Notes under the pieces: model-generated
What the model was told of the DNA's origin: nothing
What the model saw: only the letters and a program-made list of their open reading frames with translations
Database searches by the model: none
Assembly (NCBI GenBank): GCA_963854835.1
Contig: OY978530.1
Coordinates: 18,450,233-18,514,232 of the forward strand
Direction of reading: 5' to 3'
Length of the DNA stretch: 64,000 bases
Source: Megamerina dolium
Lineage: Eukaryota; Arthropoda; Insecta; Diptera; Megamerinidae
Made by a program: the position numbers and the translations under genes
Shown here: positions 10,564-27,724 of the stretch, piece by piece
How positions within the stretch are numbered: the stretch's first letter is position 1
Layout of the letters: each line of letters begins with the position of its first letter

Positions 10564-10845
10564 TCAGATATTTATGGCCGGTGCTATTAGCATATATGTA
10601 TACAGCTTGACGATACCGTTAATCCAATAAACTTCATGTACATCAAATAAGTTAAACGAGAAAAAAATTGATAATATTGGGAAAGAATACAATATAACGG
10701 ATTGTGATACGTACTTGTGGTCAATATCGCAAATATTCCAAAGAAATACCGTAATGCCTACCGTAATATAATCCGTAATCAACTTTGTGATTAAATCAAT
10801 AGAAAAGGCTAGACAAATAATACAAGTATGTATATAGGAACTCAC
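10564..10845 (-). CDS. Possible small membrane ORF in LTR-A leader
   Basis: A 93-codon frame starts 14 nt after the primer binding site and contains two hydrophobic stretches (about residues 8-36 and 50-68). It has no recognisable domain. Hydrophobic frames arise easily in AT-rich DNA, so this is weak; it is recorded because of its position at the start of the genomic RNA. Confidence 0.2.
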   Translation of the reverse strand: MSSYIHTCIICLAFSIDLITKLITDYITVGITVFLWNICDIDHKYVSQSVILYSFPILSIFFSFNLFDVHEVYWINGIVKLYTYMLIAPAINI

Positions 10846-10858
10846 AACAACGTAGTGG

Positions 10859-10876
10859 GCCCCACGTTGGGCGCCA
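10859..10876 (-). promoter_or_regulatory. Primer binding site, tRNA-Lys type (LTR-A)
   Basis: Minus strand reads TGGCGCCCAACGTGGGGC, seven bases after the LTR end ATCATAACA. This 18-mer is the classic complement of tRNA-Lys(1,2) 3' ends, used by some retroviruses and by Osvaldo/Ulysses-type elements. Confidence 0.85.
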
Positions 10877-11431
10877 TTTTCTCTGTTATGATTCGCTTGG
10901 TTGGAATGTGACTAATTCCGTCGTATTCACAAGGAGATGTAGAGCATAGGGATTACAGATGAACAATCCAATGGTTAGGTAGTGTGCACTGGCTTTTTGT
11001 TTTCCCCGCATTTTCAGCCCCGTGGGTTCGGATCGATCTACTAACCACTGGGCCACACATACGCCTCCAGACTACCAGACGAACGCAACGCGAGAAAATA
11101 TAATTGCACACTTTTAGAGATAACATCTAACAAAGCAAAAGGAAATAGAAATAATGCACCGACCTGTTATCGTACTAGTACCAGCAGCCGTCTGGCTGTT
11201 CACTACCCGCCCTTCCATGGCTGATACGATATTATTTATAAGCCTCAATTACCAACACATTCACTACACCTTAGATTTCAGGTCGGTTATAAGTAGTTTA
11301 ATAACACATTTTAGAGATTCATGGACCGAATATAAACAATTTCATATATAATATAAGGAAAAATAAAAATAACTTACGAAGTTATACACATTAGAAAATA
11401 TAGTATTTATAATATTTATAAAGTTTATCAG

Positions 11432-11530
<99 letters not shown>

Positions 11531-11710
11531 GTCTGTAATATATATGTATATATATCTATATCTATATATGACGTATGAAGTAAGTATTTAAGAAAAGTGG
11601 AATTGTATAAACGGATGATCTAGCCAATGCATTTATCAAATATATATATACGCACAATAAAGAGGTCAATAACCATATATATATATATGTACATTACATA
11701 TATCTATATA

Positions 11711-12995
11711 AAGGGTTATCCATTTCGCGGTTTCAAAAGTATAGGGCTAGAATTCGATATCTGTCAAACTGAGTTGTTAAAACAATTTCTTTCTTTTTCA
11801 GTTCAAAGTCTGACATTTGCGAAAATGGATCGCTTAGCTATCGCACAACGCATTAAAATTGTAAAAACCTACTACAAAAATGATGATTCTGCCACAGCCA
11901 TATATCGTGCTTTAAGAGGAGATTATGGTTTACATAATCGTCCAACTACGCAAGTAATTGGCAAAATTGTGAAGAAATATGAAGAGATTGGATCGGTTAC
12001 AGATATTGTAAGGCCTGTGCATCATAGTTTCGCTCGAACCACCGAAAATATCGCTGCTGTAAGTGAAAGTGTTGCCGAAGACCCGAATGTGTCGATTCCT
12101 CGTCGTTCTCAGGAATTAGGACTGTCTTACGGCACATTATGGCGTATTTTGCATTTGGATCTACACCTACATCCATATAAAATCCAGCTCACGCAACAAC
12201 TGAAGCCAGCTGACCATTCACAACGTCGTAGATACGTCGAATGGGTGCTTGAACAACAGGCGGTGGACGGCGATTTTTCGAACAAAATTTTCTTCAGCGA
12301 CGAAGCACATTTCTCACTCGGTGGGTATGTTAACAAACAAAATTGTCGTATTTGGGGTTCTGAGAATCCTCAAGTAATTGAAGAGAGGCCACTACATCCA
12401 CAAAAAGTCACTGCGGAGGTGTGATTGGACCTTACTTCTTCGAAAACGACGATGGAACGACTGTCACCGTCAATTCGGAGCGTTATGGTAATATGATAAT
12501 CGACTTTTTTTTGCCTGCTATTGAAGAATACGACTTAGAGAATATGTGGTTTCAACAAGACGGTGCCACATGCCACACAACCCGAGCGAATACGGCTTTA
12601 TTGCAAGAAAAATTTTCTGGCCGCGTAATTTCTCGTCGTGGCGATATCAAGTGGCCACCAAGATCATGCGATTTGACACCGCTTGACTTTTTTTGTGGGG
12701 CTACGCGAAAGACCGTGTTTATGCAGATAAATCTTTAACTCGTGAGCACCTAAAAACCAACATTCGTCACGTTATGGCTGAGATACCGCCCAATATGTGT
12801 CAAAAAGTGGTCGAAAATTACCTCAAAAGAATCGATGCTTGCAACAATTCGCGTGGTGGTCATTTAAATGATGTAGTATTTCATACATAATGTCAACGTT
12901 CAAGCTTTATAATAAAAAATAATATAAATGATAAGAAATATTTTATATGTGTTTCATTTACATTTACCTTTGAAACCGCAAAATGGATAGCCCTT
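11711..12995 (+). mobile_element. DD41D (rosa-like) mariner in the 5' LTR
   Basis: Same ends, TA flanks, orientation and LTR position as 5247-6549. The two are not independent insertions: they were copied with the LTR during reverse transcription. Confidence 0.85.
11825..12890 (+). pseudogene. DD41D transposase, deletion and frameshift
   Basis: Identical over long stretches to 5361-6444. It lacks 19 bp at about 12415, just before GVIGPYFFEN, which destroys the frame. It has T8 at about 12506, where the sister copy has T7, so this frame reads through IIDFFLPAIEEYDLENMW. It shares the later break at the T-run near 12689. Because the two copies have different private lesions, at least the 19-bp deletion arose after the LTRs were made. 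Confidence 0.85.
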
Positions 12996-13062
12996 TACAT
13001 ATATCTATATATTATATATATATTATATATATATTATATATATATTATATATATATATTATA

Positions 13063-13115
<53 letters not shown>

Positions 13116-14393
13116 TATATATATATTATATATATTAATATATATTTGGGAGAGCGATTTGATCTGCATGCAAACAAATTTTAATTAGTTACTCACGATA
13201 TATTCAGCAACACAGCGATTGAAGGCCTCCAACGTTGTTGTTGTAACTCGTTCTGCTCTCATGCTAAATGGGGGTTATGTATATATATATTTATGCTTAA
13301 TAATAATAAATCACTCTCTCCTTTTATTTTTTTTTCTCGTATAGTCTTTTCTCGATTTAGATCAACACTTTTTTTTACTTTAATTTCATTTTCCTCTTGT
13401 CTTACTTTACTTTTTGTTACTATTTTTAACTTTTAAACCATATGTATATACTTCGATATTATAGGTGTTTTATAAAACCTTAATATTCATTTTAAATTTC
13501 AGCTATATCGACTATTCACTGTATTTTCGTATTAATTATTATACCGTATATGGTTATAGACTTAGGTTTTTGGTTTTTTTTTATTTTTCTTTTCTTTCTT
13601 CTCTTTTTTTTTTCTTAATATGTAGAATTAATATTAAATTAATTCATTTATAATAGTTTTCTAGGGTAAGAAAAAACAAAAACTAATAAGAAAAAAACGG
13701 ACTCCTATCTGAAACGCGCCAAAATACTTATATAATATATATATATACATAAGCGATGATATGACTGAGGTGGTGACGATGACTGCGATTCTGCATATGG
13801 GTGGCTCTCTCTCATCTGCAAGATCACGTTCTCCTTTCTTTCTTTGTTGTTTTTTTTTTCTTTTGTTGAGACTTCTCTCCAAGTCAGCGTTTACTTTCAG
13901 GTGACAGATGATACTCGAAATATCTTTTTATTAAGGCTCCGCGGTACAGATGTACATATGTGTATGCATATAGGATTGTGGTCTTTATATTATCAGAAGA
14001 AAATTTTGCCTCACTTTCGTAGGTGCTTTTCACCCTTACTTTTAACTTTATGTAAATTTTTTTTTTTTGATGTATTTTTATTTTAAAACATATACTGTAC
14101 TATACTATGTTGAATTTATAGAAAAAAAAACTAAGCCTTGCTCTGCACGACACATGTCTTCCTCACCAGAGTCAAAAACAGAAAAAGGAAAAATGCAACG
14201 TCAAGCTCGATCTTCCGGAAATTGCAATTAAGCCCTACCTGCAATATTATTAAGAATAATTACCCTATAATATATATAAAATTCCCTACAAAATTCACAA
14301 TTGTAGTAGAGTGGTATATTTTCTAAACAAGGTTGTATTATATGATTATTTGAAAATTTAAATATTTTTCGTTGTAAACTTCTGTTCAGTACA

Positions 14394-14394
14394 A

Positions 14395-14476
<82 letters not shown>

Positions 14477-14485
14477 ATATATATA

Positions 14486-14531
<46 letters not shown>

Positions 14532-14536
14532 GTGTA
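14394..14536. repeat. (TA)n array right of LTR-A
   Basis: Imperfect TA array, the right-hand partner of 4381-4461. Its far side abuts the tail of a minus-strand SINE. Confidence 0.9.
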
Positions 14537-14885
14537 TGTGGCACTAAAAGCCCCGAAGGGCTCATTGGCCGAGCTTTTCTTCCATTACTGTTGTGCGTGT
14601 TAAATTTTGGACAGTAGTAGAAGGGACCTACTTATTTTAGCCGGTTCCGAACGGCAGAACCCTTGTGACATCACTTTCCCTGGGCATTGTCACAGAGTTC
14701 TTTTAGATGCTTTTTCATGGCAAGTTAAGTTGTTACTGTCGGAAGAATTGCCAATTGCTTGCCGAAAGGTGGGTACCGTTCGAAAGAAAAATTTTTTCGA
14801 TATTAAATTTGTCATGCATCAGTCGGGGATTGAACCACGACCTACAGATCAGAAGGCCAACACACTAACCACTGAGCCATGGCAC
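14537..14885 (-). repeat. SINE, near full length
   Basis: Reverse complement of the family seen at 42588: it ends on the plus strand with CTGAGCCATGGCAC (the tRNA-like head) and begins with the 3' end TGTGGCACTAAAAGCCCCGA. The A and B boxes are recognisable. The first acceptor bases are changed (GTGCC for GGGTGCC). Confidence 0.85.
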
Positions 14886-14925
14886 AGTGGTTAGTGGTTA
14901 GTAGTTTGTAATTAAAATTTATATA

Positions 14926-15861
14926 TTGGGTGTGTGAATTAGTAACCGTCCTTTTACGTTAGATGGCGCCAAGCGTACGCGCGATGTCGTACATCATTGT
15001 CCGAAATGTCATTTTAGATGTCTATTCACTTGCTGTCAAAATCAATTTGGTTGTGCACATCACATTTTTTTCACGATGGAAAATTTTAAGAATTGTCGAA
15101 AAACAGCATTTGCGGGAAGTTTTATTAAGTTACCTTTTTGCGAAGAAAAGTGAGGCTGAAATTCATCGTTTGCTTGTGGAATTGTATGGCGACAATTCTC
15201 TATCCAATACACAATGTAACGAGTGGTTTTTGGGTTGCAGAAACGGTGATTTTGATATCGAGGGCAAAAAACGCTCTGGACAGCCCAAAAGGTTTGAAGA
15301 CGATGATTTAGAGACATTACTCGACCAAGACCTGGTCGAACCATTACGGAAGAGCTGTACTGACAACAATTGATGCAGTTGAAGAGAGCAATCATCGAGA
15401 AACAAGCGGAATATGCGACTAGACACGAGTCGGTAATTTTTCACTATAACGCACAGCCACACATTGCTATTCCGTCAAAAACTATCTAGCTAATAGCAGA
15501 TGGGAAACTTCTGAAATCGTGCCATTATTGAGTATTTATTTATAAAAGGATGCTAAGTTTTACCCCGCCCGCCTTGTAGCCCAGGCCTGGCGCCTTCAGA
15601 TTATCATTTGTTCAGTAGTACGCCCTTAATGGAATACGATTCACTTCAGTCAGCGCAATCACAATCAGAAATTGGCTCGATTCGTTTTGGCAGCCAAGCC
15701 GGTGAAGTTCTTTTGGGATGTTATCCATAAATTGCCAGAAAGATGGAGAAATGTAATAGTTTCTGATAGACAATACTTTGAATGAAATGCTTTTACAGAA
15801 TTTTTAAAAATAAATGATTTTTGAGCACTAAAGAAGGCCTGTTACTAATTCACACACGCAA
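14926..15861 (+). mobile_element. mariner (second family), internally decayed
   Basis: Ends TTGGGTGTGTGAATTAGTAA (left) and TTACTAATTCACACACGCAA (right) are inverted, with TA just outside each (14924-14925, 15862-15863). At 936 bp it is shorter than the usual ~1.3 kb mariner, so the middle is partly lost. Confidence 0.85.
15076..15805 (+). pseudogene. mariner transposase remnant
   Basis: Plus-strand frames give the mariner HTH region (EAEIHRLLVELYGDNSLSNT, then CNEWFLGCRNGDFDIEGKKR and GQPKRFEDDDLETLLD), then after a jump HYNAQPH (equivalent to the HDNARPH catalytic block) and pieces of the C-terminal region. Frames change several times and the first catalytic Asp block is missing, so it is dead. 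The HTH wording resembles the mellifera/cecropia-type mariners more than the irritans-type copies at 2.1 and 28.8 kb. Confidence 0.7.
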
Positions 15862-15959
15862 TAATTACCAATAAATTTCGCATACAAATATCGTATTATT
15901 CGGATTTGATGTTGTTAATTTTTTAACAATATAATCGTCAATACACTTTTGAATTTTTA

Positions 15960-16440
15960 GAACTTTTCCCCCTCTTCTTCGAATTCGTCATACTCATAAT
16001 CTGTAATGGCATCTGTAACCACATAACGATCGTTAACAAAAACTTTTTTCACGATTAAGGACTTTATATCTTGCTAATAGCTTTTCCGATTGCTCAGTTG
16101 CGCCATATTCAGCTTTGATACCAAATCATCTTCGTTTTGGAGCTTTATGAGTTTTGTTATATTTTTCTGCTTGGGTTTTACTTTGAATTTTAATTCTTTC
16201 TTCAACACGCTGTTAAACTTCAGATAAAGGAATTACTTCTTCGTCATCAGCAATACTTAAGACATTAGCCAAATGACTTTTTGGTGTAAATAAAAGCACT
16301 AGTTCTTGTGGAGTTCGACGAATAACTCCACTGTGTTTAGGTCTTTTGTTTGTAGTGTCTTTTAATAAACTCCAGTCCGTATAGACTTTGAAATGTATGC
16401 TAAGTAAATATTTCTGTTCTCAATCTGTTGTTTGACGGAA
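15960..16440 (-). pseudogene. Decayed LTR-element integrase C-terminus (tentative)
   Basis: Minus-strand translation with a few stops gives TPQELVLLFTPKSH (like the ...TPxELxFG.. block of integrases), a coil-like segment QRVEERIKIQSKTQAEKYNK, and an acidic end. This order fits the C-terminal part of a gypsy-clade integrase. It is fragmentary and I may be wrong about the clade. The flanks to 16680 show nothing further. Confidence 0.35.
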
Positions 16441-16689
16441 AAAATAGGCAACTGCATAGTTTTTATTATCACCACTTACTTGTATTAAAACTAAAAAAAT
16501 CTTTACCAAACAACACACAACAGCAACACAATTTTATTTATATTTTTACGTAAATGAAATTGTATTCGAAAAGGTTTTTGATTCACTACAACATTTTTAT
16601 CTTTCAATTTTATAGATATTTCAGCTACATCAGTGTCTCCTAGTTCATACAAATTTTGAGCAACACAAACACTTACTTACTTATGTGGC

Positions 16690-19812
<3,123 letters not shown>

Positions 19813-20278
19813 AGCCGCATTCTTTTGAACGTGAGGTGCAAAAGAACTCTGACTTATTTGCCGAACTGCATGCAAAGCAACAACAAAAATAAGCGACATC
19901 GTCTATTTTATCCGAGTTCAATTGAAGTTGCTTATATTTTAATCGACCTGAGTTATAGTGTTGGAAAGTAAAAAAACAGCACTATTGTGAATAGACTACT
20001 GGAATGTGCTTGGGAAATTTCAACTACACGGAAAATTATTGTAAATATAAACAAAATAAAGCAAGTGCAAATAAAAATTTATTTTAAATAATCGAATATA
20101 CTTACCACAGATTCCGCAGAATTGCTTCTTTTTTGTTTTTAACTCGTTTATAAATTTCACGAACAACCATACATACCACCAGTGTTGCTAAGTAACTAAA
20201 GAGAAATTATATTAAAAAAAAAAGGGAAGTTATATGTGTTATTGTTCTTTTGCAACTCGCTTACAAAAGAATGCGGCT
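19813..20278. mobile_element. 466-bp MITE with ~38-bp terminal inverted repeats
   Basis: The left end AGCCGCATTCTTTTGAACGT and the right end CGCTTACAAAAGAATGCGGC are inverted, and similarity extends inward to TGCAAAAGAAC / GTTCTTTTGCA. The inside has no reading frame. The flanks (TA on the left, ATAA on the right) suggest a TA or similar duplication, but I cannot fix it. The superfamily is unknown. Confidence 0.65.
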
Positions 20279-20309
20279 ATAATTATTTCATATCATACAT
20301 TTTTGTATA

Positions 20310-20655
20310 GTTAGTGTGTTCGCCTTCTGATCTGTAGGTCGTGGTTCAATCCCCGGCTGATGCATAACAAATTTAATATCAATAAGATTTTTCTTTCAAA
20401 CGGTACCCACCTGTCGGCAAGCAATTGGCAATTCTTCCGACAGTAACAACTTGCCATGAAAAAGCTTCTTAAAGAACTCTGTGACGAAGCTCAAAAAAAG
20501 TGATGTCACAAGTGTTCTGCCCTTCGGAACCGGCTAAAATAAGTAGGTCCCTTCTAATATTGTCCAAAATTTAAGACGCATAACACTAATGGAAGAGAAG
20601 CTCGGCCAATGAGCCCTTTAGGGCTTTAAGTGCCACATATTTATTTATTTATTTT
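20310..20655 (+). repeat. SINE, lacking the first ~17 bp
   Basis: Starts at GTTAGTGTGTTCGCC inside the tRNA-like A box and continues through the B box, body and TATTTATTTATTTT tail. Its tail leads directly into the mitochondrial carrier fragment, and this junction was copied in the downstream tandem repeats. Confidence 0.85.
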
Positions 20656-20720
20656 ACTGAGTACAGAGTAATATATAGTAATATATTGCAAACAAAGGAA
20701 TATGAGAGCATTGATACTAC

Positions 20721-21260
20721 CATAAAAAAATGGACTAGCACAATACGATCCAACGGCACCACCAGCAGTACCACAAAACAGACCTAAACCAAATGAAATT
20801 TCATCACTTTTATTGTGCATCCAACCTTTATTAATGGCCATATTGTAGATGCTTCATCTGTAATATACCGAATGCTAATGAAATGGGGTATTACATAATA
20901 TTAACATAAAGTGGAAACTATAGTCACCTACATGAATTAAATATAAACTGAAAATAAAGAGCTGGTCCAAGACCTTTTTATAAACCAGTCCAGACATCGT
21001 TGCGTACGACAATGAGAAAAGCGTGCAATATACCCTTATAGGGCTCCACATAAGTACCACGTACTGCTAGTTCACCTTGTAACTGAATACGAATCTTTAT
21101 AACCTAAACGTTAGCAATTTGTTAGTGATAAATAAATAAATAATAAAGAATCTGATTAATTTACATACAAACAAAAGCAATAACTAATTTCAATAGGATT
21201 TGTGAACAAAGTTGCACCAGTTGACGCAAGACCACCCAATACGAAATCAGAAGAATCCAT
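20721..21260 (-). pseudogene. SLC25A35-like mitochondrial carrier, exons 1-3 (copy 1)
   Basis: Minus strand. Exon 1 (21260-21189) gives MDSSDFVLGGLASTGATLFT then NPIE. Exon 2 (21103-20928) continues VIKIRIQLQGELAVRGTYVE. Exon 3 (20857-20721) gives INKGWMHNKSDEISFGLGLF and then GTAGGAVGSYCASPFF. The split PIE-VIK is the PX[DE]XX[KR] signature of mitochondrial carriers, here in the first of three repeats, so this is about half a protein. Introns remain, so it is not a processed copy. The exon 1 donor lacks GT at the expected place, exon 2 has a stop near its end, and exon 3 begins with a stop in the expected phase. It is best read as a pseudogene fragment; later exons are not in the window. Confidence 0.75.
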
Positions 21261-21979
21261 TATTGTGTGTGTTGTGTCGGAAGAAATAGCCTATAGTAAT
21301 TAACTTCTGCTCTACACTTTGAACTAATTTCATCTGCCACCACAGTTTATACTAATAGCAAAAATTCAACAAATTTTATACTTATCTTGGTGGAAACTTG
21401 TTTCTCTTTAGATCCGTTGAATGTATTAAACTTATTCTCTTATCTTCTTTGCTTGCTTCTTTTCTTTGAATATAATTATATTCAATAAAATATTTAAAAA
21501 TTTTTGCCAACTTACCAATTTGATCGCTTCAATATAAAATTATTACAAATTTTTTGACAGTTCAACATTTGTTCATTGTCAACATTATTACCCCTTTGGT
21601 TGACCACAAGATTTTGAATGTATATTTTTAAATTTTGAAAGCAAGACAATGTTCTTTAAACAAAAATTTGATCATTATAATTGTAGTAACAATTAACAAA
21701 AGATTTATATGTTAATGGATGTTAATGGATTACGATGATTTACGGGTTAATGTGTCAAAATATTTTTAAATTTATCACTTTGACAGATTTCATAAAGCAA
21801 GAATGAAAGCTCAAATTATTTTGTCAATTAACGTCATGCTATTTCATTCGCACTCATTGCATGAAAAATAAAGCAATAAGAAATATCCCAGAAATATGCA
21901 TTAGTATTTGTATTCAGACAAAAAAGTGTGAGATTGTGTTGGAATTTTAAGGGGAAGTGGGTAGTCATGGCTAGCAGGG

Positions 21980-22226
<247 letters not shown>

Positions 22227-22334
22227 AAAATATGTGGCTTTAAGTGCCACATATTCATTTATTTATTTTACTGAGTACAGAGTAATATATAGTAATATAT
22301 TGCAAACAAAGGAATATGAGAGCATTGATACTAC

Positions 22335-22874
22335 CATAAAAAAATGGACTAGCACAATACGATCCAACGGCACCACCAGCAGTACCACAAAACAGACCTA
22401 AACCAAATGAAATTTCATCACTTTTATTGTGCATCCAACCTTTATTAATGGCCATATTGTAGATGCTTCATCTGTAATATACCGAATGCTAATGAAATGG
22501 GGTATTACATAATATTAACATAAAGTGGAAACTACAGTCACCTACATGAATTAAATATAAACTGAAAATAAAAAGCTGGTCCAAGACCTTTTCATAAACC
22601 AGTCCAGACATCGTTGCGTACGACAATGAGAAAAGCGTGCAATATACCCTTATAGGGATCCACATAAGTACCACGTACTGCTAGTTCACCTTGTAACTGA
22701 ATACGAATCTTTATAACCTAAACGTTAGCAATTTGTTAGTGATAAATAAATAAATAATAAAGAATCTGATTAATTTACATACAAACAAAAGCAATAACTA
22801 ATTTCAATAGGATTTGTGAACAAAGTTGCACCAGTTGACGCAAGACCACCCAATACGAAATCAGAAGAATCCAT
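22335..22874 (-). pseudogene. SLC25A35-like mitochondrial carrier fragment (copy 2)
   Basis: Same three exons and the same lesions as copy 1: start ATG at 22874, no GT at the exon 1 donor, and a stop at the start of exon 3. It differs by only a few substitutions. The shared defects show they were present before the duplication. The surrounding non-coding sequence is equally conserved, so there is no sign of selection on the coding part. Confidence 0.75.
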
Positions 22875-23590
22875 TATTGTGTGTGTTGTGTCGGAAGAAA
22901 TAGCCTATAGTAATTAACTTCTGCTCTACACTTTGAACTAATTTCATCTGCCACCACAGTTTATACTAATAGCAAAAATTCAACAAATTTTATACTTATC
23001 TTGGTGGAAACTTGTTTCTCTTTAGATCCGTTGAATGTATTAAACTTATTCTCTTATCTTCTTTGCTTGCTTCTTTTCTTTGAATATAATTATATTCAAT
23101 AAAATATTTAAAAATTTTTGCCAACTTACCAATTTGATCGCTTCAATATAAAATTATTACAAATTTTTTGACAGTTCAACATTTGTTCATTGTCAACATT
23201 ATTACCCCTTTGGTTGACCACAAGATTTTGAATGTATATTTTTAAATTTTGAAAGCAAGACAATGTTCTTTAAACAAATTTTGATCATTATAATTGTAGT
23301 AACAATTAACAAAAGATTTATATGTTAATGGATGTTAATGGATTACGATGATTTACGGGTTAATGTGTCAAAATATTTTTAAATTTATCACTTTGACAGA
23401 TTTCATAAAGCAAGAATGAAAGCTCAAATTATTTTGTCAATTAACGTCATGCTATTTCATTCGCACTCATTGCATGAAAAATAAAGCAATAAGAAATATC
23501 CCAGAAATATGCATTAGTATTTGTATTCAGACAAAAAAGTGTGAGATTGTGTTGGAATTTTAAGGGGAAGTGGGTAGTCATGGCTAGCAG

Positions 23591-25347
<1,757 letters not shown>

Positions 25348-25354
25348 TATATAT

Positions 25355-25486
25355 TGTTACGTTTTTATTTTGTGAGCGTTTAATTCTATTTGAGTTAACC
25401 TTGTTCGATCAGTGGATTCTGTTAATAATAACTGCAACACTTATTTTCTACAACTATATACAGCAACAATTTATTTAATAAACTAT
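25355..25486 (-). repeat. LTR-D stub at tandem junction 2
   Basis: Same ~130-bp LTR end and the same junction to the SINE tail as 22095-22226, confirming that units 2 and 3 share one breakpoint. Confidence 0.8.
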
Positions 25487-25594
25487 AAAATATGTGGCTT
25501 TAAGTGCCACATATTCATTTATTTATTTTACTGAGTACAGAGTAATATATAGTAATATATTGCAAACAAAGGAATATGAGAGCATTGATACTAC

Positions 25595-26134
25595 CATAAA
25601 AAAATGGACTAGCACAATACGATCCAACGGCACCACCAGCAGTACCACAAAACAGACCTAAACCAAATGAAATTTCATCACTTTTATTGTGCATCCAACC
25701 TTTATTAATGGCCATATTGTAGATGCTTCATCTGTAATATACCGAATGCTAATGAAATGGGGTATTACATAATATTAACATAAAGTGGAAACTATAGTCA
25801 CCTACATGAATTAAATATAAACTGAAAATAAAAAGCTGGTCCAAGACCTTTTCATAAACCAGTCCAGACATCGTTGCGTACGACAATGAGAAAAGCGTGC
25901 AATATACCCTTATAGGGATCCACATAAGTACCACGTACTGCTAGTTCACCTTGTAACTGAATACGAATCTTTATAACCTAAACGTTAGCAATTTGTTAGT
26001 GATAAATAAATAAATAATAAAGAATCTGATTAATTTACATACAAACAAAAGCAATAACTAATTTCAATAGTATTTGTGAACAAAGTTGCACCAGTTGACG
26101 CAAGACCACCCAATACGAAATCAGAAGAATCCAT
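25595..26134 (-). pseudogene. SLC25A35-like mitochondrial carrier fragment (copy 3)
   Basis: Third copy of the same exons 1-3, start ATG at 26134. It carries the same broken exon 1 donor and exon 3 stop as the others, plus private substitutions (for example G to T in the exon 1 region at about 26070). Confidence 0.75.
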
Positions 26135-26853
26135 TATTGTGTGTGTTGTGTCGGAAGAAATAGCCTATAGTAATTAACTTCTGCTCTACACTTTGAACTA
26201 ATTTCATCTGCCACCACAGTTTATACTAATAGCAAAAATTCAACAAATTTTATACTTATCTTGGTGGAAACTTGTTTCTCTTTAGATCCGTTGAATGTAT
26301 TAAACTTATTCTCTTATCTTCTTTGCTTGCTTCTTTTCTTTGAATATAATTATATTCAATAAAATATTTAAAAATTTTTGCCAACTTACCAATTTGATCG
26401 CTTCAATATAAAATTATTACAAATTTTTTGACAGTTCAACATTTGTTCATTGTCAACATTATTACCCCTTTGGTTGACCACAAGATTTTGAATGTATATT
26501 TTTAAATTTTGAAAGCAAGACAATGTTCTTTAAACAAATTTTTGATCATTATAATTGTAGTAACAATTAACAAAAGATTTATATGTTAATGGATGTTAAT
26601 GGATTACGATGATTTACGGGTTAATGTGTCAAAATATTTTTAAATTTATCACTTTGACAGATTTCATAAAGCAAGAATGAAAGCTCAAATTATTTTGTCA
26701 ATTAACGTCATGCTATTTCATTCGCACTCATTGCATGAAAAATAAAGCAATAAGAAATATCCCAGAAATATGCATTAGTATTTGTATTCAGACAAAAAAG
26801 TGTGAGATTGTGTTGGAATTTTAAGGGGAAGTGGGTAGTCATGGCTAGCAGGG

Positions 26854-27427
<574 letters not shown>

Positions 27428-27430
27428 ATA

Positions 27431-27550
<120 letters not shown>

Positions 27551-27559
27551 CTTAAAGCC

Positions 27560-27716
27560 TCAAAGTGAGCTTTATCACTGAGTTCTTTTAGAAGCTTTTT
27601 CATAGCAAGTTGTCATCACTGTTGGAAGAATTGCCAATTGCTTGCCGAAAGGTGGGTACCGTTCGAAAGAAAAATCTTTTTCGATATTAAATTTGTTATG
27701 CGTCATTTGTGATTCA
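27560..27716 (-). repeat. SINE fragment
   Basis: Contains GAGTTCTTTTAGAAGC, GAAGAATTGCCAATTGCTTG and GGTGGGTACCGTTCGAAAGA in the reverse-complement order of the SINE body. The tRNA-like head and the tail are missing. Confidence 0.75.
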
Positions 27717-27724
27717 TCGTGTTC

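Larger units (their letters stand above)
4462..14393 (-). mobile_element. LTR-A: gypsy-clade retroelement with giant LTRs
   Basis: On the minus strand this reads: 5' LTR (14393-10884), primer binding site (10876-10859), RING-H2 ORF, gag, protease and integrase remnants, polypurine tract (7910-7900), 3' LTR (7899-4462). The LTRs begin TGTACTGAAC and end ATCATAACA, and ATAT flanks both ends, which fits a 4-bp duplication in a TA array. The tRNA-Lys-type primer site and very long LTRs recall the Ulysses/Osvaldo group of Drosophila, which is my inference. Reverse transcriptase and RNase H are missing, so this copy is non-autonomous. Confidence 0.85.
10884..14393 (-). repeat. 5' LTR of LTR-A (3510 bp, with passenger transposon)
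   Basis: Same ends and content as 4462-7899. Carries a DD41D transposon at 11711-12995 at the equivalent position. The length difference is mainly due to TA arrays (11434-11527 and 13010-13145) and a deletion in the transposon. As the 5' LTR it would carry the promoter, but I cannot place a start site with confidence. Confidence 0.85.

Noticed and set aside
4462..14393. Large segmental duplication (4.46-7.90 versus 10.88-14.39 kb)
   Set aside because: The two blocks have TG...CA ends, a polypurine tract and a primer site in the right places and common ATAT flanks, so they are LTRs of one element.
15060..15462. Minus-strand frames of 99-111 codons
   Set aside because: Antisense shadows of the mariner transposase.
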